From: Shewanella cutis
GTDB lineage: Bacteria > Pseudomonadota > Gammaproteobacteria > Enterobacterales > Shewanellaceae
Direction of reading: 5' to 3'
Length of the DNA stretch: 64,000 nucleotides
NCBI RefSeq assembly: GCF_022410515.1
Contig: NZ_JACSDI010000009.1
Location: 82,631-146,630 of the forward strand
Position numbers and translations under genes: made by a program. The notes beneath the pieces are model-generated. The model was not told the origin of the DNA and made no database searches. It saw nothing but the letters and a program-made list of their open reading frames with translations. Below are positions 45,884 through 55,117 of this stretch, in pieces (position 1 is the stretch's first letter; each line of letters starts with the position of its first letter).

Positions 45884-46804
45884 ATGCCTATGTACGTTGT
45901 CGGTCACAAAATCCCCGATTCTGATTCAATCTGTGGTGCTATCGCGTTAGCTTATTTAAAAAACCAAATCGGTGAAGAAGCCGTTGCCGCACGTTTAGGT
46001 GAGTTATCACCCGAAACCGCTTTCATTCTAGAGCGTTTTGGCTTTGAAGCACCAGATTACAAAACCAGTTATGCAGGCGAGCAGGTTTACATTGTTGACC
46101 ACTCTGAACTAACTCAAGCGCCGGACGATATCGCCAAAGCGACTATCGTGGGTATTGTGGATCATCACAAACTTGGCGATCTGACCACTGATACGCCATT
46201 AGAGTGCTGGATCCGCCCAGTTGGTTGCAGCAACACAGTGATCAAAATGATGTATGACTTCCACCAAGTCGCCATCCCTAAAAACATCGCTGGTATTATG
46301 ATGTGCGCCATCCTGAGCGACACTGTGATCTTCAAATCGCCCACCTGCACCACTGCTGACATTCGCTGCGTTGAAGCCTTAGCCGAAATCGCTGGCATCG
46401 AAGACTTTAAAGCACTGGGCATGGAAATGTTCAAAGTGAAGTCTGCCGTTGAAGGCACACCAGCACGCGATCTCGTGATGCGCGATTTCAAAGACTTCAA
46501 CATGAACGGTAACTTAGTCGGTATCGGCCAGTTAGAAGTGATTGATTTGTCAGTCTTTGATGCAATCAAAGCCGAACTAGAAGCCGATATCAAAGCACTG
46601 AAAGTTGAAGGCAACCGCCACAGCGTACTGTTACTGCTGACCGACATCATGAAAGAAGGCTCAGAGCTGTTAGTGGTTTCGGATGATGCCGAACTGGTTA
46701 ACCGTGCCTACGGTAAAACTCCTGTCGATGGCAAAGTGTGGTTAGATGGCGTATTAAGCCGTAAGAAACAAGTGGTACCACAACTGCAAGCCGCTTTCGC
46801 TTAA
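45884..46804 (+). CDS. ppaC: Manganese-dependent (family II) inorganic pyrophosphatase
   Basis: 306 residues. Cytoplasmic family II PPase of the DHH superfamily, hydrolysing pyrophosphate to two phosphates with Mn or Co. Metal motifs are intact: GHKIPDSDS at the N-terminus, VDHSE, VDHHKLG (DHH), and ILSDTVIFKSPT; the DHHA2 domain follows, ending SRKKQVVPQL with the substrate-binding RK pair. A strong AAAGGAGAG site precedes ATG 45884. A terminator follows, so it is a single-gene unit. Shewanella having this type, rather than relying only on the E. coli-type Ppa, is typical of several marine gammaproteobacteria. Confidence 0.96.
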   Translation: MPMYVVGHKIPDSDSICGAIALAYLKNQIGEEAVAARLGELSPETAFILERFGFEAPDYKTSYAGEQVYIVDHSELTQAPDDIAKATIVGIVDHHKLGDLTTDTPLECWIRPVGCSNTVIKMMYDFHQVAIPKNIAGIMMCAILSDTVIFKSPTCTTADIRCVEALAEIAGIEDFKALGMEMFKVKSAVEGTPARDLVMRDFKDFNMNGNLVGIGQLEVIDLSVFDAIKAELEADIKALKVEGNRHSVLLLLTDIMKEGSELLVVSDDAELVNRAYGKTPVDGKVWLDGVLSRKKQVVPQLQAAFA

Positions 46805-46828
46805 TCATCAATTAAGTCGTAAATCCAC

Positions 46829-46857
46829 AAAAAAGCCGAACTCAGTTCGGCTTTTTT
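46829..46857. terminator. Terminator of ppaC
   Basis: AAAAAAGCCGAAC loop-close GTTCGGCTTTTTT: a short strong stem with A tract and T tract, able to work in both directions. Confidence 0.9.
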
Positions 46858-46974
46858 GTGCCTTCGATATGCTCCATTCCATAAAATCAGCATGAAACTT
46901 TGCTCATAAAGCTACCCTAAATTTGGCAGTGCCGAGTATGATGGAATGACTCATTCCCGCTCCCTGTTTTCATC

Positions 46975-47586
46975 ATGCCAGAAGCTTTACAACACCTTAT
47001 TACCGAAATGACCCCTTGGTTGCAGCAATACGGCTATCTGCTGCTGTTTATCGCCATTGCCGTCGAGGGATTTGGCATTCCCGCACCTGGGCAATCCTTA
47101 TTGATCGTTGCCAGTTTGCTGGCGGCTACGGGGCAAATGTCACTGTCATTAGTGTTGCTGGTCGCCACCTTTGCAGCCTTATGCGGCAACACATTGGGCT
47201 ACGTTATCGGGCGCCGATTCGGTGACGTGTTGTTAAAAAAGGGCTGGATCAAACCTAAGGTGGAAGACAAAATTCACGCTGTCATTGGCCAATATGGTAT
47301 CGCCGCGCTAGTGCTCAGTCGTTTTGTCGAAGGGCTTAAACAATTTATGTTTATTGGCTGCGGTCTAGCCAAAATGCCCTTTAGAAAATTCGTGATGGGC
47401 AATCTGCTCGCCACCAGCATCTGGGTGAGTCTATTTGGTTTAGGTCCCGTGTTAATCCGCGATGAAATCGCACCAATACTCGCGTTTTATCATCAGCATA
47501 AATACCCTACATGGGCAATCGTTAGCCTGATGCTGATGGCGCTACTTCTCTTTACTTGGCGCAAATGGCAAGTGAAAAATCAATAA
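46975..47586 (+). CDS. DedA-family membrane protein
   Basis: 203 residues, polytopic inner-membrane protein of the DedA/SNARE-associated (VTT) family. It has the re-entrant-loop segment VEGFGIPAPGQSLLIVASLL and the conserved GRRFGD, VLSRFVEGLKQF and GNLLATSIWV features. DedA proteins support proton-motive-force homeostasis and lipid-carrier (undecaprenyl-phosphate) flipping; which activity applies here cannot be read. It lies alone between ppaC and a terminator at 47740. Confidence 0.92.
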   Translation: MPEALQHLITEMTPWLQQYGYLLLFIAIAVEGFGIPAPGQSLLIVASLLAATGQMSLSLVLLVATFAALCGNTLGYVIGRRFGDVLLKKGWIKPKVEDKIHAVIGQYGIAALVLSRFVEGLKQFMFIGCGLAKMPFRKFVMGNLLATSIWVSLFGLGPVLIRDEIAPILAFYHQHKYPTWAIVSLMLMALLLFTWRKWQVKNQ

Positions 47587-47739
47587 AGCTCTTGTTTTAA
47601 CCCGCTAATTTTATCGCCGTGATTGCGGCAATTAAATTGTGGCAATGAGTAACGCCTTCTCAACGTTAGGTTGAGGCGAAGTTCCGTCTATCGGCTGGTA
47701 CTCGTTAGCTAAATTGGCCTGAATTGCCGATTTGGCATG

Positions 47740-47770
47740 AACCGCAGGCACACTAACCTGCGGTTTTATC
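47740..47770 (+). terminator. Terminator-like hairpin after the DedA gene
   Basis: Perfect 9-bp stem AACCGCAGG/CCTGCGGTT followed by TTTA, between the DedA gene and the convergent hydrolase gene. Confidence 0.7.
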
Positions 47771-47816
47771 TCTTGCTCGGTAACCCTAAGCGCTTCACTT
47801 ACTGCTGCTAGATAGC

Positions 47817-49190
47817 CTATAGCGAATCTTTCTTTGCACCTTCTGACTCTGGCTGCGCTATGGCTGGCTCAGTCTTCATCGGCGCAGGATCCTCTTGTTG
47901 CTGTGGTTGATTTTCAGCTTCAGAAGCGGGCTCGACAATCACCACAGGCTCAGCCGACATACTCGTTTGGGTATCGGTGTTGCTTACAGCTTCTGGCTCT
48001 GGCACCAACGTGGCTAAATCTTCATTGGCAGGGCTTTCAACGGCATGTTTAGGGAGTTGATTTCGATATAAATCAATCATGCCCATCACTTCCGACAACG
48101 CTTTGCCATGATCAGGCGTTAAGATGCCATTATGGCCAGAGACAATTTCATCCGATACCGCCAGTACCCAAACCGCCTGCATATTGGCATCTGCACAGGT
48201 TTGTACGCTGCGCCGAGCCTGTAAGCGCGCACGAATTTTCCAGCCAGAATGCGGCAACGTCATCATACAACCGGGAAGCTGATCGTGAGCCATCAGTGCT
48301 GACGGCATTTTCATCGGTGTTTCGCAGTTGCCGCCAGAGCATTTATCAATATCATGGGTAATTGCCCAAGAGTTCCCCAGTGCCCGCTCGCCATCTTTAA
48401 TGTAATTAAACGCCTCTTTTACCGCAAAATCGCCCTTGGATTGCAACACCACCATACTCGGCTTTTGCCTATCCAAGCTCATCAAAGTATCAAGCGGCTT
48501 AAAATCCTGCGCGGGCGCAGCTGGGTTTAACAGTAAGAAAAGATTCGGGTTATCTTGCTCATTGTCAATCGCTGATTTAATTCTATCTTTACTGGCATGC
48601 AACACCACTAAGCCACCAAGGCTATGACCTATTACGGTATAACGCAGTAGTTGCTGCTCAGCGACCAGTCCATCCAATTTATCCAGTAACTGCGATAAAC
48701 CAGTTTTACCAATACGCTTAGCCACGGCTTTACGCTGCAAAATAGTGGGAAAATCCAACGGTTCAATCCAACTGGTGGCATCATCCGAGCCATCAAGCCA
48801 GAAGGGATCGTACTTATCCCCACGCCAACCTATGTATAAACCCAATAGGTTACGCTGGGAGTCGGAGGCCGCCATCTGCTGATAAAACTGTTCAAACGCG
48901 ACAAAGTTTTCATCCTTAGGATTTGCACTATGGTGCCAGCCATGAACAAAAATCAGCAACTCAGGCGCGGTGCCATTATTGGGTTGTAAAATGCGTGCCT
49001 TAAGCCCTTGCCATTGTCCATCGTTGTGGGGCTGACCTTGATCATTAAATTCAATCACATGCAGATTTTGCTTAGCAATATCAGGGCTGGGCATGTGATA
49101 GGCTTGATCAGGAATAAAAGGAAGCAAAATACCGAGGGACAACAACATTAAAAACAGTAACTTGTACTGAGTAAACTTCTTAAGGCTCAT
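47817..49190 (-). CDS. Exported or anchored alpha/beta hydrolase
   Basis: 457 residues. The N-terminal hydrophobic segment (LLFLMLLSLGILLPFI) is a signal or anchor. The core is an alpha/beta hydrolase: oxyanion segment LLIFVHGWHHSA, nucleophile elbow VIGHSLGGLVVLHAS and a likely catalytic His in TPDHGKAL. The C-terminal ~90 residues are Glu/Pro/Gln-rich and low in complexity (e.g. EPVVIVEPASEAE), probably disordered. ATG 49190 is chosen; a TTG at 49199 would add three residues. Probably a periplasmic lipase/esterase; the substrate is unknown. Confidence 0.82.
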   Translation of the reverse strand: MSLKKFTQYKLLFLMLLSLGILLPFIPDQAYHMPSPDIAKQNLHVIEFNDQGQPHNDGQWQGLKARILQPNNGTAPELLIFVHGWHHSANPKDENFVAFEQFYQQMAASDSQRNLLGLYIGWRGDKYDPFWLDGSDDATSWIEPLDFPTILQRKAVAKRIGKTGLSQLLDKLDGLVAEQQLLRYTVIGHSLGGLVVLHASKDRIKSAIDNEQDNPNLFLLLNPAAPAQDFKPLDTLMSLDRQKPSMVVLQSKGDFAVKEAFNYIKDGERALGNSWAITHDIDKCSGGNCETPMKMPSALMAHDQLPGCMMTLPHSGWKIRARLQARRSVQTCADANMQAVWVLAVSDEIVSGHNGILTPDHGKALSEVMGMIDLYRNQLPKHAVESPANEDLATLVPEPEAVSNTDTQTSMSAEPVVIVEPASEAENQPQQQEDPAPMKTEPAIAQPESEGAKKDSL

Positions 49191-49326
49191 TGATGACAAC
49201 TAAATTCTGGCTAGGCCAATAGAGACATGCTGCAAGGGCTCACAGCAAAAATTGGCCAAATTATACGCGAACCCTACCGTCCCAGCTAGAGCAGAAATGG
49301 CCTTTTATCGCTATGTCCATCTCAAA

Positions 49327-50367
49327 TTAACGCCAAGTATCGGGAAGCTTAACTTGGTTCCAAAGGTCATGGCATAAGGTCTCTGTATGTTGCCACTGAC
49401 CACTGCAAATCCACTTTACTAAAGCATTTCCCACTTGAGGATAAGCAATCGGATTTGGTGATGCCGCCTTAAGCCAACGCTTAACCACATTCGTATCTAG
49501 GCTCATCATGCTATCGCCTGCGCCTAATAATTGCAGTGCCGCAACATTCGATAGCTGCTCAAATTGGCCAATCAATGGCTTTACCAATAATTTTTTACCT
49601 AATGTTAGGGCTTCACTGGCAAGCTCAAATCCCGCATTACCGATTACACCACCACAAGTCGCCAAGTGTTGTTTAAACCCATCGCGATTAAAACCATACC
49701 ATTGAATATGCTCGGCAATAGCTTCCGTCGGCTGCTTGGCGTGATACACCAAAAATTGATAATCCCTAAAAGGTTTAAAAAATTCGGCAATCACATCCGC
49801 ATCTTCAAAGGGTAAATAAACCAGAATTTGATGGGTATGCTCAATGGGGCTCGCGTCCACCTCCACAAAGGGAGGTAAGATCGGAAACCCAAAATGATGC
49901 CAATGACAACCTAAAGCCACATCCACTGGGGCAAAATAGTTAAGCAGTAATTCATTAAACCAAGTGCTCCCCAATTTAGGCACAGGATGAGTCAATGCAG
50001 CTTGGTGGCTAATACCGATGGAGGGCACACCTTGACGCCTCGCCGCCCAAGCGGATACGGGTTCAAAATCATTTAGTACTAGGTCATAGTAACTTAGATC
50101 GAGGGCTTGGATATCCTTAAGCAAAGACAATGAAAAATTCTGCTTCACCGTTTGTGACACATTGACTCGCCCAGAGTGCGTAGCAAAGGTCATCCCCGCC
50201 TGAACGCGATAATCACCAAAACACTCCATATCAAAAAAATGTTCGGGTTTACGGCCTGAAAACAAAAAATCGACATGAATATTGTGCTCAACTAAGGCCT
50301 TTGCCATCACCCGAGCACGGCTTAAGTGGCCATTCCCTGTGCCTTGAACTCCGTAGAGTATGCGCAT
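49327..50367 (-). CDS. MJ1255/VC2487-family glycosyltransferase
   Basis: 346 residues, GT-B-like fold. The start MRILYGVQGTGNGHLSRARV with GxGxGH is the hallmark of the MJ1255/VC2487 family, and GGVIGNAGFELASEALTLGK with VKPLIGQFEQLSNV fits the nucleotide-sugar-binding half. The acceptor is unknown. It is followed downstream on the same strand by an alpha/beta hydrolase gene, and a PAP2 phosphatase gene lies 56 bp upstream; the three may form a lipid- or envelope-related minus-strand group, though gaps of over 100 bp leave this open. Confidence 0.9.
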   Translation of the reverse strand: MRILYGVQGTGNGHLSRARVMAKALVEHNIHVDFLFSGRKPEHFFDMECFGDYRVQAGMTFATHSGRVNVSQTVKQNFSLSLLKDIQALDLSYYDLVLNDFEPVSAWAARRQGVPSIGISHQAALTHPVPKLGSTWFNELLLNYFAPVDVALGCHWHHFGFPILPPFVEVDASPIEHTHQILVYLPFEDADVIAEFFKPFRDYQFLVYHAKQPTEAIAEHIQWYGFNRDGFKQHLATCGGVIGNAGFELASEALTLGKKLLVKPLIGQFEQLSNVAALQLLGAGDSMMSLDTNVVKRWLKAASPNPIAYPQVGNALVKWICSGQWQHTETLCHDLWNQVKLPDTWR

Positions 50368-50422
50368 TACTTATCCTTCAACTGTAAATGAAATTGAATT
50401 CCAACGAATGGGAGGTTGAGAG

Positions 50423-50935
50423 CTAAATCACTGGATGTACGAGTAAAACTGCCCCCGTACCTAACAGAGCACCCGCGGCAATATCTAAGGGATAATGCAC
50501 CCCAAGGGCGATTCGCGAACCACCAATACTGAGTGCCCAAGCGTAAGCAAAAGGAGTCGCAATAGGATAAACCTGCACCACACTCGCGGCCATGACAAAG
50601 GCGGCAGCGGTATGTCCCGAGGGTAAGCTAAAACGATCTGAAGGTTCAAAGCTGTTTTCAAACCCAACCAATGCGTGACACGGCCGAGTGCGACGGATAC
50701 TATTTTTCAGCAACAAATACAGTGGCAACTCGATCAAAAAACTCGCCAACAGTAGGTTAAATAAGCTCTGTCCCTGCGAATGAGTCAACATCAACCCCAC
50801 GGAGAGATACAAATACACATGCCCATCACCAGTTGCCGATATCCGCTTTGCCCAATCATAAAAGCCGTGACGCTGGGTGAAAGCAACAATGCGATAAAAC
50901 ATTCGCTTATCTAAGTCCGCAATGTAACTCAACAT
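50423..50935 (-). CDS. PAP2-family membrane phosphatase
   Basis: 170 residues, about five membrane segments. All three acid-phosphatase motifs of the PAP2 family are intact: KNSIRRTRP (K-x6-RP), PSGHTAA and SRIALGVHYPLD (SR-x5-H-x3-D). The likely substrates are lipid phosphates such as undecaprenyl pyrophosphate or phosphatidate in the inner membrane. It is 56 bp upstream of the glycosyltransferase gene in the same direction, so co-transcription is likely. Confidence 0.93.
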   Translation of the reverse strand: MLSYIADLDKRMFYRIVAFTQRHGFYDWAKRISATGDGHVYLYLSVGLMLTHSQGQSLFNLLLASFLIELPLYLLLKNSIRRTRPCHALVGFENSFEPSDRFSLPSGHTAAAFVMAASVVQVYPIATPFAYAWALSIGGSRIALGVHYPLDIAAGALLGTGAVLLVHPVI

Positions 50936-51259
50936 AAAACAAGCTCCTTGCTGGCATGCCAGCGAGTATCATGGCGATGTTAACTAGTGCATTCTCTCGA
51001 CAGCCTTTAGCGTCTTTTTACTCACAAGATCAGACAACTATTTCACGATAGAACTTCATGCTAAAACCTAGATTGACTCAAACAGATATCGCTTAAGTAC
51101 TCAGTGTTACTTTGAGACTAAGAACTCTCGATGACGGCAACGTGACATCAGGCCTAAAGTTTTATGACAAGAGTGATTTTTTGAGGGGCATAAAGCCAAA
51201 TGAAGAGGGTAAAACAGTGTTGCCCTCGTTGTAGCTCGGGCAACACCTTAAGATAAATT
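50936..51259. other. Gene-free interval between PAP2 and YgjV-like genes
   Basis: 324 bp without a supported gene. The only structure is a 9-bp inverted repeat near 51217-51246 that could end transcription of the YgjV-like gene; the rest is AT-rich promoter-like sequence for the PAP2 gene. Confidence 0.6.
51217..51246 (-). terminator. Terminator-like hairpin after the YgjV-like gene
   Basis: Stem GTGTTGCCC/GGGCAACAC (51217-51225 with 51238-51246). Read on the minus strand it is followed by TGTTTTA. Confidence 0.6.
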
Positions 51260-51508
51260 TCAAGCGACGGCTTGTTCCTGTGCTTTGGCACGGTAAATTT
51301 TCGTCAAATGGTAAATATTGATACAGGCAACAAAGGCATTCATACCCGCAACTGGCCAAGCAGAAATGAATACACCGTAGATAACAAACAGGGTACAACC
51401 GACAAAGTTTAACCATCTTAACCAGATGATATTTTTCATCATGAGTGAAATCGCCACCATCACAGAGGCAAAATAACCAATAATTTCAATCGTATTTACA
51501 GCTTCCAT
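51260..51508 (-). CDS. Small YgjV-like inner-membrane protein
   Basis: 82 residues with three hydrophobic segments (IGYFASVMVAISLMM, LRWLNFVGCTLFVIYGVFI, AWPVAGMNAFVACINIYHL), resembling the YgjV family of bacterial inner-membrane proteins. ATG 51508 follows GAGAGGTGCCT, giving a good ribosome site; GTG 51514 is two codons upstream. Function unknown. Confidence 0.8.
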   Translation of the reverse strand: MEAVNTIEIIGYFASVMVAISLMMKNIIWLRWLNFVGCTLFVIYGVFISAWPVAGMNAFVACINIYHLTKIYRAKAQEQAVA

Positions 51509-51514
51509 AGGCAC

Positions 51515-51831
51515 CTCTCGAAGGCCCTCTGCCGTCCATAAGCGTAACGGGGGGTCCTTGCCCCTAAAGCAAATTAAGTTAAGTAAGTTAATTTAAACTT
51601 GAGATATAATACCAAAACACGCAACAGAGTTGTAATAAAAAACCGTTATTTAATGACCAATATCAAGTTTTGAGGATAAACACCTGTTAAGTGACGAAAG
51701 TTTACAACATAAGTGTTAACGTCCAAGTGCAACAATACCGTGATTGATAACACTTTTCTTTTCAGGAATCCCTTTTATACTGGCGTAAACTCGCTAAACT
51801 GTACGCAACGCGGATCAATAGGAGTGTAAAT
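51515..51831. other. Divergent promoter region of YgjV-like gene and rraA
   Basis: 317 bp, strongly AT-rich in the middle, with no supported gene. It must carry the promoters of the divergent YgjV-like and rraA genes. A C-rich/G-rich block (GGGGGGTCCTTGCCCC, about 51549-51564) could form a small hairpin in the YgjV-like leader. Confidence 0.5.
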
Positions 51832-52317
51832 ATGGAATACAACACCTCAGAACTATGTGACATGTACTTAGATGTCGTAGATGTAGTCGAGCCCATGTTC
51901 AGTAACTACGGTGGTTGTAGCTCTTTTGGCGGTTCTATCAGCACCATTAAGTGCTTTGAAGACAACGGCCTAATCACCGATGTCTTACAAGAAGACGGCC
52001 AAGGTAAAGTCCTACTCGTCGATGGGGGCGGCTCATTACGCCGTGCGCTTATCGATGGCGCTATCGCAGAGCTTGCGGTTAGCAACAACTGGGAAGGCAT
52101 TATCGTTTACGGTTCAGTACGCGATGTGGATGCACTGGAAGAATTAGATATCGGCATTCAAGCCCTTGCCTCTATTCCTGTGGGCGCTGATGGCAATTCA
52201 GTGGGTGAAGTCGATATCCCCGTCAACTTTGGCGGCGTGACCTTCCTCCCCGGTGATCATATCTATGCCGACAACACGGGCATCATTTTATCGCCTGAAC
52301 CACTCGACATTGAGTAA
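51832..52317 (+). CDS. rraA: RraA, regulator of ribonuclease E activity
   Basis: 161 residues, the length of E. coli RraA, with the usual start [20 protein letters not shown] and conserved blocks [43 protein letters not shown] and [20 protein letters not shown]. RraA trimers bind RNase E and damp RNA decay. AATAGGAGTG precedes ATG 51832. A terminator follows directly, so it is monocistronic. Confidence 0.97.
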   Translation: MEYNTSELCDMYLDVVDVVEPMFSNYGGCSSFGGSISTIKCFEDNGLITDVLQEDGQGKVLLVDGGGSLRRALIDGAIAELAVSNNWEGIIVYGSVRDVDALEELDIGIQALASIPVGADGNSVGEVDIPVNFGGVTFLPGDHIYADNTGIILSPEPLDIE

Positions 52318-52336
52318 TGACAAATTCCCAGACAAG

Positions 52337-52361
52337 AAAGCCAGCTAAGCTGGCTTTTTTA
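52337..52361 (+). terminator. Terminator of rraA
   Basis: AAGCCAGC-TA-GCTGGCTT stem followed by TTTT. Confidence 0.9.
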
Positions 52362-52446
52362 TTGGCTAACGTCGCGAAATACCATTGAATATTCGCCCAA
52401 GTGTGCGCCACAATATTGCCGTCCCTACCAATAAGAACACTAATCT

Positions 52447-53499
52447 ATGTCTGAATTTATCCCATTTACCCAAGCCGATGTTGCCAGTCTCGTCAGCCCT
52501 CGAGCAGGTGAAACTAAAATAGGCCAATGTGTGCATTTGGCCAATGGTGAACATTCATTAGAATCGATACTTGCTACCGCCAAAGCCCATGGTGCCCAAT
52601 TTGCCATTGTTGGAGTAGGCGAAGATATCGGCCCACGAGCCAATTTAGGGCGAGGAGGCGCTAATGACGCCTTTACCACCAGCATGCGTCAATGGCTGAA
52701 CTTCCAATCGAATCGTTTTCTTTCGGGTGCCGAATGCCTCATTTTAGGGCAAGTGCATACCGCTGATTTGCAATTACAGGTTAAAACCGATGAAGGCGCG
52801 AGCTTAACGACTTTACGTGCCGCGGTAGAGCAATTAGATGAGCGAGTGATTAACATCGTTCGCGCAATTTTAGACGCAGGACTCGAACCGATACTCATTG
52901 GTGGCGGCCACAATAATGCCTATGGACTATTAATGGCGACCTCAGCCCATTATCAACGCCAAGTTGCAGCGGTGAATCTGGATCCTCACAGCGATTTTCG
53001 CCTACTCGAAGGGCGTCACAGCGGTAATGGCTTTAGTTACGCCGCCGATCGCGGTGCGCTGGGTTATTACCATGTGCTCGGTTTACACGAGCTCAAAAAC
53101 AGTGAGGCTAATTTACAACAACTCACCGAATTTGGTGGCACTTGGCATAGTCTGCAACAAATTTGGATCCGCCGTGAGATAAGCCTCACACAGGCGCTGC
53201 AGGATATAGCCGACAAACTCAATCAAACCACACTCCCTGTAGCATTAGAACTGGATGTCGATGCCATTGCCAAAATGCCAAGTAGCGCCTCTACTGCAGC
53301 GGGCATTCCGCTGCTGGATGCCGCGCACTACATCAGTTGTATTGCCAGCCGTTGTCCCTGTGCTTATTTACATTTAGCCGAAGCAGCTCCTAGTTGCCAT
53401 GAAGCAAGCATAGAGGCGGGCTTTAGGGATGTAGGTCAGAATATCAGTGAGTTAATTTATGCCTATGTACAGGCTCGGCGCCAATTTTTAGCTCAATAG
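52447..53499 (+). CDS. Formimidoylglutamase-like arginase-family hydrolase
   Basis: 350 residues of the ureohydrolase (arginase/agmatinase/HutG) family. Binuclear manganese motifs: GGGHNNAYG, NLDPHSDFR (DxHxD) and ELDVDAIAKMP (DxD). The family's formimidoylglutamase branch acts in histidine breakdown, but the hut genes are not adjacent, and this version may act on another ureido or guanidino compound. It lies 243 bp before ubiE in the same direction, with hairpin-forming sequence between them (CCTCAAG/CTTGAGG near 53616-53636), so it may be a separate unit. Confidence 0.85.
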   Translation: MSEFIPFTQADVASLVSPRAGETKIGQCVHLANGEHSLESILATAKAHGAQFAIVGVGEDIGPRANLGRGGANDAFTTSMRQWLNFQSNRFLSGAECLILGQVHTADLQLQVKTDEGASLTTLRAAVEQLDERVINIVRAILDAGLEPILIGGGHNNAYGLLMATSAHYQRQVAAVNLDPHSDFRLLEGRHSGNGFSYAADRGALGYYHVLGLHELKNSEANLQQLTEFGGTWHSLQQIWIRREISLTQALQDIADKLNQTTLPVALELDVDAIAKMPSSASTAAGIPLLDAAHYISCIASRCPCAYLHLAEAAPSCHEASIEAGFRDVGQNISELIYAYVQARRQFLAQ

Positions 53500-53741
53500 C
53501 ATGTCTCGCTTGCGTCCTTGTGGACGCGAAGCTATTCACCAAATCCTGATATTGTGGTCTAATGCCAATCCATTTTATCGGGTTCGACGCATTAAACAAT
53601 GGCAAAAGCCAAGCGCCTCAAGCTTACGCCTTGAGGAGAGTTTACTAGCTCGATCACAGAGTGATAGATCAAAGATTCAGCAAATGCAGGCTATGGCTTA
53701 CACTCGCCGCTAATACTTTGCAAAATAATAGGAATACATTG

Positions 53742-54497
53742 ATGTCTGAGGGCGAATCTAAAAGTACCCACTTTGGTTATAAAACCGTAGAGGCGGATAA
53801 AAAGGCCGATCTCGTTGCTGGCGTGTTTCATTCGGTTGCCGCCAAGTACGATATCATGAACGACGTTATGTCCTTCGGTATTCATCGTTTTTGGAAGCGT
53901 TACACGATTGAAGTGTCTGGCGCTCGCCCAGGTATGAAGGTGCTTGACCTTGCGGGTGGCACTGGCGATTTAACCGCTAAATTCTCTCATTTAGTGGGAG
54001 ATAAAGGCGAAGTCGTGTTAGCGGATATCAATGACTCTATGCTAAAAGTCGGCCGCACTAAGCTACGCGACAAGGGCATAGTCAACAATGTCAGCTATGT
54101 GCAAGCCAATGCTGAAGCGTTGCCCTTCCCCGATAACCATTTCGATATCATCACTATCGCCTTTGGCCTACGTAATGTGACCGATAAAGACGCAGCCCTT
54201 CGCTCCATGAACCGCGTACTTAAGCCAGGCGGCAAGTTATTGGTGTTAGAGTTCTCTAAGCCTCAGCATGAAGTCATGCGTAAAGTGTATGATTTATATA
54301 GCTTCAAAGTCTTACCTAAGATGGGCCAACTCATCACTAAAGATGCTGACAGCTATGAGTACTTGGCCGAATCAATTCGTATGCACCCAGACCAAGACAC
54401 CCTTAAGCAAATGATGGTAGATGCAGGCTTCGAACAGGTCGATTACACCAATATGACCGATGGCATTGTCGCCCTACACCGCGGTTATAAATTCTAA
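53742..54497 (+). CDS. ubiE: UbiE, C-methyltransferase of ubiquinone and menaquinone synthesis
   Basis: 251 residues, same length as E. coli UbiE. SAM-dependent methylation of demethylmenaquinol and of the ubiquinone precursor. Features: [20 protein letters not shown], motif [16 protein letters not shown], and [23 protein letters not shown] 53742 matches the family start and has AGGA 8 bp upstream; the open frame to 53661 is upstream noise. It begins the ubi-tat-hemB co-directional run; the stop overlaps the ubiJ start. Confidence 0.97.
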   Translation: MSEGESKSTHFGYKTVEADKKADLVAGVFHSVAAKYDIMNDVMSFGIHRFWKRYTIEVSGARPGMKVLDLAGGTGDLTAKFSHLVGDKGEVVLADINDSMLKVGRTKLRDKGIVNNVSYVQANAEALPFPDNHFDIITIAFGLRNVTDKDAALRSMNRVLKPGGKLLVLEFSKPQHEVMRKVYDLYSFKVLPKMGQLITKDADSYEYLAESIRMHPDQDTLKQMMVDAGFEQVDYTNMTDGIVALHRGYKF

Positions 54498-55117
54498 TGA
54501 TGCCGCAAGAAGTGGTGTTACTTGCCTGCGCCGCCATTGAGACGGGTCTGAAACAACTTCAGACCCAAGCGGGCGACACCTATGCACGCCAGCGCCAGTT
54601 ACATGGCAAAGTATTTCGTATTCAATTAACCCAACTTAGCTGGCCAATTTACTTAATCTTTGCCAAAGAGATCCAAGTACTCAGTCGTTATGAAGGCGAT
54701 GTTGATGTCAGCCTTCATGCAGATGCAACCACGCTTTATCGTGTGTCCGAAGGCGCCAACCTGACTGAACTTGTCAAGCAAGATAAGCTCAAGCTCGAAG
54801 GTGATCTGAATTTACTACAAAGCTTTAGCCAGTATCTACGCAGCATAGAGTTTGATTTTGCTGAGCCCATTTCACGTTATTTAGGCGACGGCCCCACTCA
54901 CAAGCTCATCAGCACTGGCCATCAGGCAAAAAGTTTTGCACTTGAAGTATTGTGTAAAACTCGCTCGCATTTAGGGCAACTCGCTATCGAAGAGTACCGC
55001 ATTGCGCCCCATAGAATTGAGCTCATTCATTTTTGCGATCAAATGGATGATTTAGTGAGCGACACTCGCACGCTCGAACAACGGATAGCCAAATTAAGAG
55101 ACCAAATTAAGCCATGA
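54497..55117 (+). CDS. ubiJ: UbiJ, accessory factor of ubiquinone synthesis
   Basis: 206 residues with an N-terminal SCP2-like lipid-binding domain ([32 protein letters not shown]) and a helical C-terminus ending in a coiled coil ([13 protein letters not shown]). UbiJ with UbiK organises the aerobic Ubi complex and binds isoprenoid intermediates. The position between ubiE and ubiB is the standard one. The start codon overlaps the ubiE stop (TAATG); a second ATG follows immediately, so residue 1 is ambiguous by one. Confidence 0.95.
   Translation: MMPQEVVLLACAAIETGLKQLQTQAGDTYARQRQLHGKVFRIQLTQLSWPIYLIFAKEIQVLSRYEGDVDVSLHADATTLYRVSEGANLTELVKQDKLKLEGDLNLLQSFSQYLRSIEFDFAEPISRYLGDGPTHKLISTGHQAKSFALEVLCKTRSHLGQLAIEEYRIAPHRIELIHFCDQMDDLVSDTRTLEQRIAKLRDQIKP

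Noticed and set aside
53501..53713. 70-codon frame between the arginase-family gene and ubiE
   Set aside because: No ribosome site or family likeness; it lies in the ubiE leader with a hairpin near 53616-53636.
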